Positions 17,029-25,655 of a stretch of 64,000 bases of DNA are shown in pieces (within the stretch, counting starts at the first letter, position 1; each line of letters starts with the position of its first letter). The stretch spans positions 29,046 to 93,045 of the forward strand of contig DKMD01000018.1 of assembly GCA_002470465.1 (NCBI GenBank), in the 5' to 3' direction. Below the pieces are notes generated by a model, which was given only the letters and a program-made list of their open reading frames with translations, was not told where the DNA came from and made no database searches. The position numbers and the translations under genes were made by a program. This stretch comes from Pluralibacter sp. UBA7423 (GTDB lineage Bacteria; Pseudomonadota; Gammaproteobacteria; Enterobacterales; Enterobacteriaceae).

Positions 17029-18675
17029 TCAAAACTGATAAACCCGCGTTTCCCAGTGATGAAGCCGGTAAGGCTCGTCAATCTGTGCAGCGTTCCCCAG
17101 CACGCACTTCGCACCTTCAAGGCTGAGCTCGCTCTGCGGCCACTGTGCAGATTTGGACGACAAATTACACAGCACCAGAAACGTCTCGTTGCCCAGCTCA
17201 CGGGTATAAGCATAGATCTGCGGGTGATCCGCCAGCGCCAGCCGATAGCGGCCATAGATTAGCGTGCGCTCTTTTTTACGCAGGGCGATCAGGGCCCGAT
17301 AAAAATTGAGCACCGAATCGGGATCCTGCTGCTGAGCGGCAACGTTAATGATGACGTGGTTGGCATTGACCTGAAACCAGGGCTTAACCTCACTGAAACC
17401 GGCATTGGTCGAGTGATCCCACTGCATTGGCGTGCGGGAGTTGTCGCGCCCGGTGTGGGTGAGGAAGGCAATGATTTCCTCTTCGCTTTTGCCCTGCGTT
17501 GCCATATCCCGCCACATATTTTTCGCTGAGACATCATCGAAGTCGGCCAGGCCATTAAAGTGGGTGTTGGTCATGCCGATTTCCTGGCCCTGATAGATAA
17601 ACGGCGTGCCCTGCATCAGAAAATAAAGCACCGCGAGACAAGTCGCACTTTCCCGCCAGTAGTGCTGGGTATCGCCCCAGCGTGAGGTGATGCGGGTTAA
17701 ATCGTGGTTTTCGACGTACAGCGCATTCCAGCCTTTGCCCTCCAGCGCCTCCTGCCAGGCGGTGAAGATTTTTTTCAGCTGAGCGGGAGAGGGGCGGATC
17801 CCGGCTTCGGTTTCCCACAGCCGTACGTGCTCGAACTGGAACACCATATTCAGACGATTGCGATGCTCGCCGACCCACTCCTCGGCGTGAGCGGAATCCA
17901 GGCCGTTTACCTCGCCAACGGTGACGATGTCGTAGTGCTGAAAGACGTTGCGGCTCATGTCGTCGACGTAGTCCAGCAGCCCGTCGTAGTTGAGGTGGCT
18001 TTTCATTGACGGCACATAGCGCAGATTATCAGGGTTGGGCACATCGGCAAGCGTCGGCTCTTTTTTCATATGGCAGATGGCGTCGATGCGAAAGCCGTCG
18101 ATGCCTTTGTCCAGCCACCAGCGCATCATCTCGTAAACCGCGCTGCGTACTTCCTGATTCTCCCAGTTCAGATCCGGCTGACGACGGGTAAACAGGTGCA
18201 GGTAATACTGTTCAGTGTGCGGATCAAACTCCCACGCTGAGCCTTTGAAAATGCCTTCCCAGTTGTTCGGCTCCGCGCCATTTTTCCCGTCGCGCCAGGT
18301 GTACCAGTCGCGTTTCGGATTGTCTCTTGAAGAGCGGGATTCCAGGAACCATGGATGCTCGTCGGAGGTATGGTTGACGACCAGATCGATAATCAGCCGC
18401 ATCCCGCGGGCGTGAACTTCGGCCAGCAGGCGGTCGAAATCGGCCATTGTGCCGAACTCCGCCATGATCTGCTGATAGTCGCTGATGTCGTAGCCGTTGT
18501 CGTCGTTAGGCGATTTGTACATCGGGCAGATCCAGATCAGATCGATGCCCAGATCCTTCAGGTAGTCGAGTTTATCGGTGATGCCGTTGAGATCGCCAAT
18601 GCCGTCGCCATTGCTGTCCTTAAAACTGCGCGGATAAATCTGGTAGGCCACGGCCTCTTTCCACCAGGTTGCCAT
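17029..18675 (-). CDS. GH13 alpha-glucosidase / oligo-1,6-glucosidase 1
   Basis: A 548-residue cytoplasmic glycosidase without a signal peptide. The four GH13 regions are present: DLVVNHTSDEHPWF (97-110), GFRIDAI with nucleophile D198, GEVNG with acid/base E255, and VENHD with D325. The opening WWKEAVAYQIYPRSFKDSNG is typical of oligo-1,6-glucosidases, trehalulose/isomaltulose hydrolases and related enzymes. It lies three bases downstream of a second GH13 gene and behind a sugar ABC importer, so it should hydrolyse the imported alpha-glucoside to glucose and a second sugar. Valine after the catalytic glutamate (GEV) is common in alpha-1,6-acting members, but exact specificity is not certain. 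It is not a sucrose isomerase: the length and the RLDRD motif do not fit. Confidence 0.9.
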   Translation of the reverse strand: MATWWKEAVAYQIYPRSFKDSNGDGIGDLNGITDKLDYLKDLGIDLIWICPMYKSPNDDNGYDISDYQQIMAEFGTMADFDRLLAEVHARGMRLIIDLVVNHTSDEHPWFLESRSSRDNPKRDWYTWRDGKNGAEPNNWEGIFKGSAWEFDPHTEQYYLHLFTRRQPDLNWENQEVRSAVYEMMRWWLDKGIDGFRIDAICHMKKEPTLADVPNPDNLRYVPSMKSHLNYDGLLDYVDDMSRNVFQHYDIVTVGEVNGLDSAHAEEWVGEHRNRLNMVFQFEHVRLWETEAGIRPSPAQLKKIFTAWQEALEGKGWNALYVENHDLTRITSRWGDTQHYWRESATCLAVLYFLMQGTPFIYQGQEIGMTNTHFNGLADFDDVSAKNMWRDMATQGKSEEEIIAFLTHTGRDNSRTPMQWDHSTNAGFSEVKPWFQVNANHVIINVAAQQQDPDSVLNFYRALIALRKKERTLIYGRYRLALADHPQIYAYTRELGNETFLVLCNLSSKSAQWPQSELSLEGAKCVLGNAAQIDEPYRLHHWETRVYQF

Positions 18676-18677
18676 CG

Positions 18678-20318
18678 TTATCTCCCGATCAGTATTGCGA
18701 AGGATTCATAAGGTTGGAGCTCGATGCTCGAGCCAAGCAGTTCGCGTGGGGCGTAATGGCTAATCATGCATTCGCCGTGCCAGCCGTGCATCTCTTCTGG
18801 CAGCTTCAGCATCACGCGTTCGCGGCTGAAGTTGTTTATCACCAGCAGCGTGTCGCTGCCGAGGGTTCTGAGCCACGCGAAAACCTGCGGGTGGCTGGCA
18901 AAGATCTGCTGAAAGTCGCCGTACACCAGAACAGGGTGCTGTTTACGCAGCGCCACCAGCTTCTGGTAATGCCAGAAAACAGAATCCGGATTCGCCAGCG
19001 CGGCGGCGACGTTGATTTCCCGGTAGTTGGGATTCACGGCAATCCACGGTGTACCGCTGGTAAAACCGGCATTTGGGCTTGCGTCCCATTGCATCGGCGT
19101 GCGGGCGTTGTCGCGCCCGTTGGCGTGGATGCCGAGCATCATCTCTTCATGGCTGACGCCTGCCTCCACCCGTTCGCGGTAGAGGTTCAGGGTTTCGATA
19201 TCACGGTAGTCATGAATGGATTTGAAGCGCACGTTGGTCATGCCGATCTCTTCGCCCTGATAGATATAAGGCGTCCCCTTCAGGCAGTGCAGGGCGGTGG
19301 CGAGCATTTTGGCAGAGGCTTCGCGATACTCTCCCTCGTCGCCGAATTTGGACACCGCTCGTGGCAGATCGTGGTTGCTCCAGAACAGCGAGTTCCAGCC
19401 TTCGTGCGCCAGCGCCGTTTGCCATTTATCGATCACGGCTTTGAAACCCGACAGCTCAAACGGCCTGCTGCGCCACTTTCCGGCGTGCTCGTCCCAGAAC
19501 TGCTTGATGTGGTCAAACTGGAACACCATCGACAGCTCATCGCGATCTTCAGCGCTGTAGAGCAACGCATCCTCCGGCGAGGCGCTCCAGGCTTCACCGA
19601 CCGTGACGTAATCACCTTTGCCGAAGGTGGCCCGGTTCATCTGGCGAATCAGCGCGTGCAGGTTTTTGCCGTTGGCCATGATTTGCTTATCGACCTCTTT
19701 GCCAATCAGGTCGATAACGTCCATGCGAAAGCCGCCAATACCGCGGGCGAGCCAGCGATTCATCATGGCGTGGACTTCTTCGTGTACGCGCGGGTTATCC
19801 CAGTTGAGATCGGGCTGGCGCTTTGAAAACTGATGCAGATAGTATTCACCGCTCGCCTCGTCGAACGCCCAGCCGCTGCCGCCAAAATAAGAACGAAAGC
19901 CATTCGGCGGCCCGCCGTCCGCTGCCGGTTTGCGCCAGATGTAGAAGTCACGGTATTGGCTATCGGGGGATTTTAGCGCTTCGAGAAACCACGGATGCTC
20001 GTCGGAGGTGTGGTTGACCACCAGATCCATCAGGATGTGGATGTCGCGCCGTTTCGCCTGTTCGATAAGTTCGTCCATTCGGGCAAGGGTACCGAACTCG
20101 GCGGCGATATCTTCGTAGTCGGAGATGTCGTAGCCGTTATCGTCCATCGGCGAGCGATACACCGGCGAGAGCCAGATCAGGTTAATACCTAGCTGGTGGA
20201 GGTAATCGAGCTTACTGATGATGCCGCCGAGATCGCCGATCCCATCGCCGTTGCTGTCCATAAAGCTGCGCGGATAGATCTGGTACACCACGGCGCTGTG
20301 CCACCATTTTTGCTCCAT
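18678..20318 (-). CDS. GH13 alpha-glucosidase / oligo-1,6-glucosidase 2
   Basis: A 546-residue GH13 enzyme from ATG 20318, which follows a strong AAGGAGAAAG; the frame is open 27 codons further but that part is repeat DNA. Conserved regions are DLVVNHTSDEHPWF (98-111), GFRMDVIDL with nucleophile D200, GEAWS with acid/base E242, and SNHD with D317. It is a paralog of the neighbouring enzyme and is cytoplasmic. Differences around the catalytic residues (GEAWS against GEVNG, SNHD against ENHD) suggest that the two split linkage or substrate preferences, for example alpha-1,6 or alpha-1,1 against alpha-1,4. It is probably cotranscribed with the ABC transporter upstream. Confidence 0.9.
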   Translation of the reverse strand: MEQKWWHSAVVYQIYPRSFMDSNGDGIGDLGGIISKLDYLHQLGINLIWLSPVYRSPMDDNGYDISDYEDIAAEFGTLARMDELIEQAKRRDIHILMDLVVNHTSDEHPWFLEALKSPDSQYRDFYIWRKPAADGGPPNGFRSYFGGSGWAFDEASGEYYLHQFSKRQPDLNWDNPRVHEEVHAMMNRWLARGIGGFRMDVIDLIGKEVDKQIMANGKNLHALIRQMNRATFGKGDYVTVGEAWSASPEDALLYSAEDRDELSMVFQFDHIKQFWDEHAGKWRSRPFELSGFKAVIDKWQTALAHEGWNSLFWSNHDLPRAVSKFGDEGEYREASAKMLATALHCLKGTPYIYQGEEIGMTNVRFKSIHDYRDIETLNLYRERVEAGVSHEEMMLGIHANGRDNARTPMQWDASPNAGFTSGTPWIAVNPNYREINVAAALANPDSVFWHYQKLVALRKQHPVLVYGDFQQIFASHPQVFAWLRTLGSDTLLVINNFSRERVMLKLPEEMHGWHGECMISHYAPRELLGSSIELQPYESFAILIGR

Positions 20319-20335
20319 TGCTTTCTCCTTTGAAT

Positions 20336-20361
20336 GTCGGGTGGCGCTGCGCTTACCCGAC
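20336..20361. repeat. REP-like palindromic unit
   Basis: GTCGGGT (20336-20342) and ACCCGAC (20355-20361) enclose a GC-rich centre, followed by CTACAAAA, the usual form of enterobacterial REP units. It lies between the ATPase gene and the glucosidase gene and may protect upstream mRNA or reduce downstream expression. Confidence 0.7.
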
Positions 20362-20405
20362 CTACAAAACCCTTGCAGGGGGGATAAGCGTAGAGACATC
20401 CACCA

Positions 20406-21500
20406 CTAAAGCCTTTGAAATGCCAGTCCCGCATCATCGAACAAATAGCAGCGCTCCGGCGGCAGGCGCAGGCCGAGGCGCTGATCGGGCGCGATTTCCA
20501 GCCGCGACGTCAGGCGCGTCACCAGGGGTTCGCTGCCATAGCCACCGTTGACGTAGAGCAGCGTTTCGTTGCCCATCTGCTCGACAAACAGCACTTCGCC
20601 CTCCACATCCGCCACGGGCAGGTCAATCAGCTGAACGTGCTCCGGGCGGATGCCAAGCCATACGCGATCGCCAACTTTTCCCCTCAGCGTATCTATTGGC
20701 AGCACCATGCGCTGGCGGTTCTCCAGATCCACCCCCGTTTCGCTTTCGCTCGTTGCGGTGAGCGTGCCAGCAATCAGGTTCATCTTCGGTGAGCCAATAA
20801 ACTGCGCAACGAACAGGTTGGCGGGGCGATCGTACAGCTCAAGCGGAGAGCCGACCTGCTCTATATGGCCCTGATTCAGCACCACAATCCGGTCAGCAAG
20901 CGTCATCGCCTCCACCTGATCATGGGTGACGTACAGAATGGTGGCGTTAATACGCTTGTGCAGCGCGGCGATCTCCATGCGCATCTGTACGCGCAGTGAA
21001 GCATCAAGGTTTGAGAGCGGCTCGTCGAACAGAAACAGGCTGGGTTCGCGCACTATCGCCCGGCCAATCGCCACGCGCTGACGCTGGCCGCCGGAAAGAT
21101 CTTTCGGCCGCCTGTCGAGCAAGTTTTCAAGTTGCAAAATGCGCGCACTGTTCCTGACTTTTTCATCGATCTCCTTGGCCGGGCGCTTTGCCATTTCAAG
21201 AGCAAACGCCATGTTCTGGTAAACCGTCATGTGCGGGTAGAGCGCGTAAGACTGAAACACCATCCCGATGCCGCGCTCGGAGGGGGAGTCATCGTTCACG
21301 CAAACGCCGTCGATGCGCATTTCGCCTTCGCTTATCTCTTCAAGCCCCGCCACCATCCGCAGCAGCGTCGATTTGCCGCAGCCCGAAGGGCCGACCACAA
21401 CCACGAATTCGCCATCGCTGACGGTCAAATCCAGCGGCTTGATCACCTCCGAAGAGGAGCCGTAACGCTTGCTGATCTTGTCGAGTACCAGTTGCCCCAT
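20406..21500 (-). CDS. Sugar ABC transporter ATPase (MalK/UgpC-like)
   Basis: A 364-residue nucleotide-binding subunit of an alpha-glucoside importer. Walker A GPSGCGKST is at residues 37-45, the signature LSGGQ at 135-139, Walker B LFLFDE with E160, and a switch histidine in YVTHDQ. The C-terminal third is the TOBE/OB-fold regulatory domain (IRPEHVQL, EQMGNETLLYVNG) typical of CUT1 transporters. Two bases separate it from the permease gene, so the set is an operon. It energises the permeases encoded upstream. In MalK the C-terminal domain also mediates inducer exclusion; whether that holds here is unknown. Confidence 0.92.
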   Translation of the reverse strand: MGQLVLDKISKRYGSSSEVIKPLDLTVSDGEFVVVVGPSGCGKSTLLRMVAGLEEISEGEMRIDGVCVNDDSPSERGIGMVFQSYALYPHMTVYQNMAFALEMAKRPAKEIDEKVRNSARILQLENLLDRRPKDLSGGQRQRVAIGRAIVREPSLFLFDEPLSNLDASLRVQMRMEIAALHKRINATILYVTHDQVEAMTLADRIVVLNQGHIEQVGSPLELYDRPANLFVAQFIGSPKMNLIAGTLTATSESETGVDLENRQRMVLPIDTLRGKVGDRVWLGIRPEHVQLIDLPVADVEGEVLFVEQMGNETLLYVNGGYGSEPLVTRLTSRLEIAPDQRLGLRLPPERCYLFDDAGLAFQRL

Positions 21501-21502
21501 CG

Positions 21503-22348
21503 TTACCCCTTAATTGCTCCGCTGGTGAGCCCGCTGACGATACGTTTCTGAAAGATCAGCACCAGGATGATGATCGGCAGCGTCACCACCACCGATGCCG
21601 CCATAATGCTGCCCCATGGCAGCTCGAAGGTGGAGGCACCGCTGAACATGCTGATGGCTACCGGCACCGTGCGTTTGTCTCCGGAGATGATGAACGTCAG
21701 CGCGAACATAAATTCGTTCCACGCGCCGATAAACGCCAGCAGGCCCGTGGTGACCAGCGCCGGGGCGAGGATCGGCGCAAAGACGCGGCGGATAATGGTC
21801 CAGGTGCCTGCGCCATCGACAATGGCCGCTTCTTCGAGTTCGACCGGGATCGACTTCATAAAGGTGGTCAATACCCAGACGGTAAACGGCAGCGAAAACG
21901 TGGTGTAGGAGAGAACGAGCGCGCCCAGTGAGTCGTACAGCCCCAGAAAGCGCACCAGTTCGAACATGCCGGTCAGCACCGCCACCTGCGGGAACATCGA
22001 TACGCACAAAATGGTGAACAGCAGAAAGCGCCTGCCGCGAAACGGCACGCGGGCCAGCGCAAACGAGGCGGTGACGGACACCAGCAGGCAGATGCCAACG
22101 GTGATGGTCGCCACCAGCACCGAGTTCAGCAGGCTGCGGGCGATACCGTTATCCACCAGCGCGACCACATAGTTATGCCAGTGCCAGCCGCTCGGCAGAT
22201 AGGCCGGTAAAAACAGCTCCTGTCCGGTGCGCAGCGAGGTCAGGATTGCGTAGTAAAACGGGAAAACGCAGAACAGCACGGCAAGCGTCGCGCCTGCGTA
22301 AATCGTGAGGTTTTTGCCAAAGCGTCGCTGGGTGCGCGTGGTTTTCAT
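21503..22348 (-). CDS. Sugar ABC permease (MalG-like)
   Basis: A 281-residue inner-membrane protein of the CUT1 class with about six hydrophobic segments; the first (LTIYAGATLAVLFCVFPFYY) follows a positively charged start. The coupling-helix motif EEAAIVDGAGTWTIIRRVFAP is the EAA loop that contacts the ATPase. The ORF starts in a four-base overlap with the MalF-like permease (22345-22348), so the two should be made in equal amounts. With its partner it forms the translocation path for the sugar. Confidence 0.92.
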   Translation of the reverse strand: MKTTRTQRRFGKNLTIYAGATLAVLFCVFPFYYAILTSLRTGQELFLPAYLPSGWHWHNYVVALVDNGIARSLLNSVLVATITVGICLLVSVTASFALARVPFRGRRFLLFTILCVSMFPQVAVLTGMFELVRFLGLYDSLGALVLSYTTFSLPFTVWVLTTFMKSIPVELEEAAIVDGAGTWTIIRRVFAPILAPALVTTGLLAFIGAWNEFMFALTFIISGDKRTVPVAISMFSGASTFELPWGSIMAASVVVTLPIIILVLIFQKRIVSGLTSGAIKG

Positions 22349-23265
22349 GGCCGCTTCTCCTTGTCGTTAAGCTTTGAGACGCGGATAAAACAGGCGGCAA
22401 TGCCCGCCACCATCATAAAGACCAGCACCGACGCCGCGGAGCCCGCGCCCATATCCTGATAGGAGATGATCTGCTCGCGGGCGTAGCCGGAAACGGACAT
22501 GGTGGCTTCGCTGTTGGAGGTCAGGACGAAAATCAGATCGAAAATGCGCATGGCGTCCATCACCCGGAAAATGACCGCCACGACCATGGCAGGCAGGATC
22601 AGCGGCAGCGTGATGCGCTTAAAGCGCTGCCAGGCGCTTGCGCCGTCCACGCGTGCGGCTTCGTAGAGATCGCCGGGGATCAGCTGCAGGGCCGCCAGGA
22701 GCATCAGCGCCATAAACGGCGTGGTTTTCCAGACGTCGGCGATCACCACGGCCCACATCGACAGCGACGGTTCCGCAATCCACGCCAGATGCGCCTGATA
22801 GCCGAAGATCTTCGCCAGCAGATCGTTCACTACGCCGTACTGATCGTGGAACATCCAGCCCCACATTTTGGCGCTGACGATGGTCGGAATAGCCCACGGC
22901 ACCAGGATGGCGGTGCGCACCAGCCCCTGGCCGCGAAACTTCTCGTTCATCAGCAGCGCGAGCAGCATGCCGAGCAGCACTTCCAGACAGACGGAAACCA
23001 CCGTGAACCACAGCGTGTTGCCTACAGCCTGCCACCAAAGCGGATCAGCCAGCACGCCGCTGATGTCGCCGTCATGATTGAGGTAATAGTTAGCCAGCCC
23101 CACCATCTGATACTCGCCCGGGTTGTCGAGCATCGCGTTGGTGAAGCTGAAAAAGAAGGTGCGAGCCAGCGGCCATCCTGCCGCCAGCGCCAGTAATAAA
23201 AGGGCGGGCGCCACCAGTATCCATGCGATACGGCGGCGCCGCTGCTGATAGCCTGAGTGCGCCAA
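22345..23265 (-). CDS. Sugar ABC permease (MalF-like)
   Basis: A 306-residue CUT1 permease. A basic start (MAHSGYQQRRRRIAW) leads into the first membrane helix, and further helices follow, with the EAA loop YEAARVDGASAWQRFKRITLP near residue 200. It lacks the long periplasmic P2 loop of E. coli MalF, as is usual for this subclass. It begins directly after the binding protein (23266), so the order binding protein, permease, permease, ATPase, glucosidase 2, glucosidase 1 forms one minus-strand transcription unit. Confidence 0.92.
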   Translation of the reverse strand: MAHSGYQQRRRRIAWILVAPALLLLALAAGWPLARTFFFSFTNAMLDNPGEYQMVGLANYYLNHDGDISGVLADPLWWQAVGNTLWFTVVSVCLEVLLGMLLALLMNEKFRGQGLVRTAILVPWAIPTIVSAKMWGWMFHDQYGVVNDLLAKIFGYQAHLAWIAEPSLSMWAVVIADVWKTTPFMALMLLAALQLIPGDLYEAARVDGASAWQRFKRITLPLILPAMVVAVIFRVMDAMRIFDLIFVLTSNSEATMSVSGYAREQIISYQDMGAGSAASVLVFMMVAGIAACFIRVSKLNDKEKRP

Positions 23266-24531
23266 TTAATGCCAGTCCTTGCCTTTCACGCGCTCCAGGC
23301 GCTTTTGCAGATCCGCCACCGCAGTTTTGCCGTCGCTGCCGCCGTTCAGCACCTTAAAGGTGACGTTGAAGATGGCGTTGGAGACGCGCGGGTACTGACT
23401 CCTGGTCGCAGTTGCCGGGCGCGGGACCGCATTGGCGAAGATCTCTTTGAACATCGTCAGGTGCGGCGCGCTTTCCATCACTGCTTTGTCTTCATACAGC
23501 ACTGAACGCGTCGGGGCAAAACCGAGATACTTCAGCTGCATTTTCTGCGAGTCGGCATCGGTGAGGATTTTCAGCAGCGCAATAGCCGCGTCTTTGTTTT
23601 TGGTGTTGGCGTTGATTGACCACTGCCAGCCGCCCAGCGCGTTGGCGGATTTGCCGTCCGGCCCGGCAGGTAGAGGGGCTACGCCCACTTTGCCTTTCAG
23701 CGGGCTATCCGCCCCTTGTGATAACAGGTAAGCGTATGGCCAGTTGCGCATAAAGAGCGCGTCACCGTTCTGGAATACGGCCCGTGACTCTTCTTCTTTA
23801 TAGCCGAGTGCGCCTTTTGGCGTGATTTTGCCAATCCAGCCTGCGACCATGTCCAGCGCCGCCGCGGCCTTTGGATTGTTAACGGTCACGTTCCCTTTTT
23901 CGTCGATAAAGGTGCCGCCACCGTAGGAATCAATCCACTCCAGCGCGTTACAGGTCAGGCCTTCGTAGGATTTGCCCTGGAAGATCATCCCCCAGAAGTT
24001 GTTGTGCCCGGCCTTGCGCTCTTCGGCCTGAATTTTGGTGGCAATGCGGGTCAGCTCATCCCAGGTTTTTGGCGGCTGCTCGTTGTATTTTTCCAGCAGG
24101 TCTTTGCGGTAATAGAGCACGCCGGTGTCCAGATAGGCGGGGATAGCTTTGACCTTGCCGTTTACGGTGTCATTGGCCCACGGGCCCGGGAAGAAATCGC
24201 CCTTCATGTCGCTGACTGCGTCGGTCAGATCCAGAGTTTGCTTATCGAGCAGCCCGACCCAGATGGTGTCTGACTGGAACAGATCCACCGCTTTTTCATC
24301 CTTAGCGGCGAACAGCTGCTGGAGCAGGGCGAGCTTCTCGTCGGAGGCCGCCGGGAATTCAATAAACTCCAGCTTGTTGTGGGTTTGCTTTTCAAAACGG
24401 TCTTTGACGTAGCTGCAGTATTCCTTACCGCCGGGAGAGATAGGGCATTCCATACGCAGGGTGTCGGCCAGCGCCGCGTTTGCGACACCTGCCAGCGCTA
24501 AGGTCATCATACTTAACGTCAGTTTTTTCAT
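23266..24531 (-). CDS. Alpha-glucoside ABC binding protein (periplasmic)
   Basis: A 421-residue extracellular solute-binding protein, family 1, with signal peptide MKKLTLSMMTLALAGVANAA and cleavage near ALA. The mature part begins DTLRMECPISPGGKEYC and has the two-lobe pattern of CUT1 binding proteins, including FQSDTIWVG, AIPAYLDTGVLYYRKDLLEKY and GGWQWSINANTKNKDAAIALL. It is the promoter-proximal gene of the cluster. It should bind the sugar in the periplasm and present it to the permeases. The pairing with two GH13 hydrolases resembles the isomaltulose (pal) systems of Erwinia, Klebsiella and Enterobacter, so isomaltulose or trehalulose are candidate substrates. No regulator gene lies next to it. 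Confidence 0.88.
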   Translation of the reverse strand: MKKLTLSMMTLALAGVANAALADTLRMECPISPGGKEYCSYVKDRFEKQTHNKLEFIEFPAASDEKLALLQQLFAAKDEKAVDLFQSDTIWVGLLDKQTLDLTDAVSDMKGDFFPGPWANDTVNGKVKAIPAYLDTGVLYYRKDLLEKYNEQPPKTWDELTRIATKIQAEERKAGHNNFWGMIFQGKSYEGLTCNALEWIDSYGGGTFIDEKGNVTVNNPKAAAALDMVAGWIGKITPKGALGYKEEESRAVFQNGDALFMRNWPYAYLLSQGADSPLKGKVGVAPLPAGPDGKSANALGGWQWSINANTKNKDAAIALLKILTDADSQKMQLKYLGFAPTRSVLYEDKAVMESAPHLTMFKEIFANAVPRPATATRSQYPRVSNAIFNVTFKVLNGGSDGKTAVADLQKRLERVKGKDWH

Positions 24532-24712
24532 TATGTCCTCGACTGTTCAGACGTAACCAGAGGTGGCGTATATAGAAAACGCCATCTCAAAAGCTAGTTA
24601 ACAACGAGGCCAGGCAGCAAGTTAGCTGCCTAATCTTTGTGCTAAATCCGGATCTACCGCACGAACAGGATTTTTTTTCAGCGCTTCGCAGAAAGAAGCG
24701 CTAAGAGGGAAG

Positions 24713-25483
24713 TCAGTCGAGGGTGAAGGTGTCGGCATCCTGCCAGGCCGGGAATTTTTCGCGGTATTCCTTCAGCGCAGTCAGCGACAGCTCGGCGTGA
24801 ATCAGCGTGGCCTGATGCGGCTCGGCTGTGGCGACGATCTCGCCCTGGGGATTAATCACCCGGCTGTCGCCGCGATAGTGATGCCCGTTGCCGTCGGTGC
24901 CGACGCGGTTGCAGCCAACCACGTACGCCTGGTTTTCAATGGCGCGTGCGGTGAGGAGCGCCTGCCAGTGCAGAGAACGCGGCGCGGGCCAGTTGGCGAC
25001 GTACAGGATCAGATCGTAATCGTTGTGGTTACGTGACCATACGGGGAAGCGCAGGTCGTAGCACACCAGCGGCATAATCCGCCAGCCGCGCCACTCAAAC
25101 ACCACGCGCTCGTCGCCAGCCTGATAGTGATGATGCTCATCGGCCATGCGGAACAGATGACGTTTGTCGTAGTGATGAATGGTGCCGTTGGGCTCAACCA
25201 GTAAAAAACGGTTAACCGGGCCGCGTTCGGTTTGCAGGGCAGCGCTTCCGGCAATCAGCGCATCGGCCCGCTGAGCTTTATCCTGCATCCAGGCAATGAC
25301 GTCCGCCTCAGGTAGCGACTGAACGGCGGCCTCCATGGCAAAACCGGTGGTGAACATCTCCGGCAGGACAATCACGTCCCGCCCGCTGACGGCTTCCAGC
25401 TGACGATCGAAGTGGCGCAGGTTGGCGGGGCCATCCATCCACACCAGGGGCTGTTGCAGGACGGTTACTTTCAGGTTAGGCAC
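24713..25483 (-). CDS. yafV: Omega-amidase YafV (nitrilase superfamily)
   Basis: A 256-residue cytoplasmic hydrolase. The nitrilase triad is visible: E42 (LPEMF), K107 (YDKRHLF) and C141 (VCYDLRFP). In E. coli YafV acts on 2-oxoglutaramate, removing the amide left by glutamine transaminases and so serving metabolite repair. It belongs to the conserved order yafV-fadE-gmhA. The ivy lysozyme-inhibitor gene that lies between yafV and fadE in E. coli is absent; only about 170 bp separate the two genes here. It has its own minus-strand start 181 bp downstream of the binding-protein start. Confidence 0.92.
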   Translation of the reverse strand: MPNLKVTVLQQPLVWMDGPANLRHFDRQLEAVSGRDVIVLPEMFTTGFAMEAAVQSLPEADVIAWMQDKAQRADALIAGSAALQTERGPVNRFLLVEPNGTIHHYDKRHLFRMADEHHHYQAGDERVVFEWRGWRIMPLVCYDLRFPVWSRNHNDYDLILYVANWPAPRSLHWQALLTARAIENQAYVVGCNRVGTDGNGHHYRGDSRVINPQGEIVATAEPHQATLIHAELSLTALKEYREKFPAWQDADTFTLD

Positions 25484-25563
25484 GGTCTAAAACTCCCGAT
25501 GTCAGGCTCACGATTCAGGCTTCTACCTTATCAGGGCAGGGCGAGAGTGCGTAACATTTCAAT

Positions 25564-25590
25564 AAAAAAAGCGGAGAATTTCTCCGCTTT
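25564..25590 (-). terminator. Rho-independent terminator of fadE
   Basis: A perfect stem AAAGCGGAGAA / TTCTCCGCTTT with a T-run on the minus strand, downstream of the fadE stop and before yafV. A second GC hairpin (GGGCCG...CGGCCC, 25619-25640) lies between it and the stop. Confidence 0.8.
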
Positions 25591-25655
25591 GAGTATGAAC
25601 ACGTGATGTGATTTTCATGGGCCGAATCGTTGTCCGGCCCTGTTGTTATGCTTTG

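Noticed and set aside
18669..19826. 385-codon plus-strand open frame
   Set aside because: It is antisense to the second GH13 gene, whose motifs are complete. The frame is open because of high GC and has no family pattern.
17029..20318. Sucrose isomerase (isomaltulose synthase) pair
   Set aside because: Both enzymes lack a signal peptide, are about 50 residues too short and do not show the RLDRD product-specificity motif.
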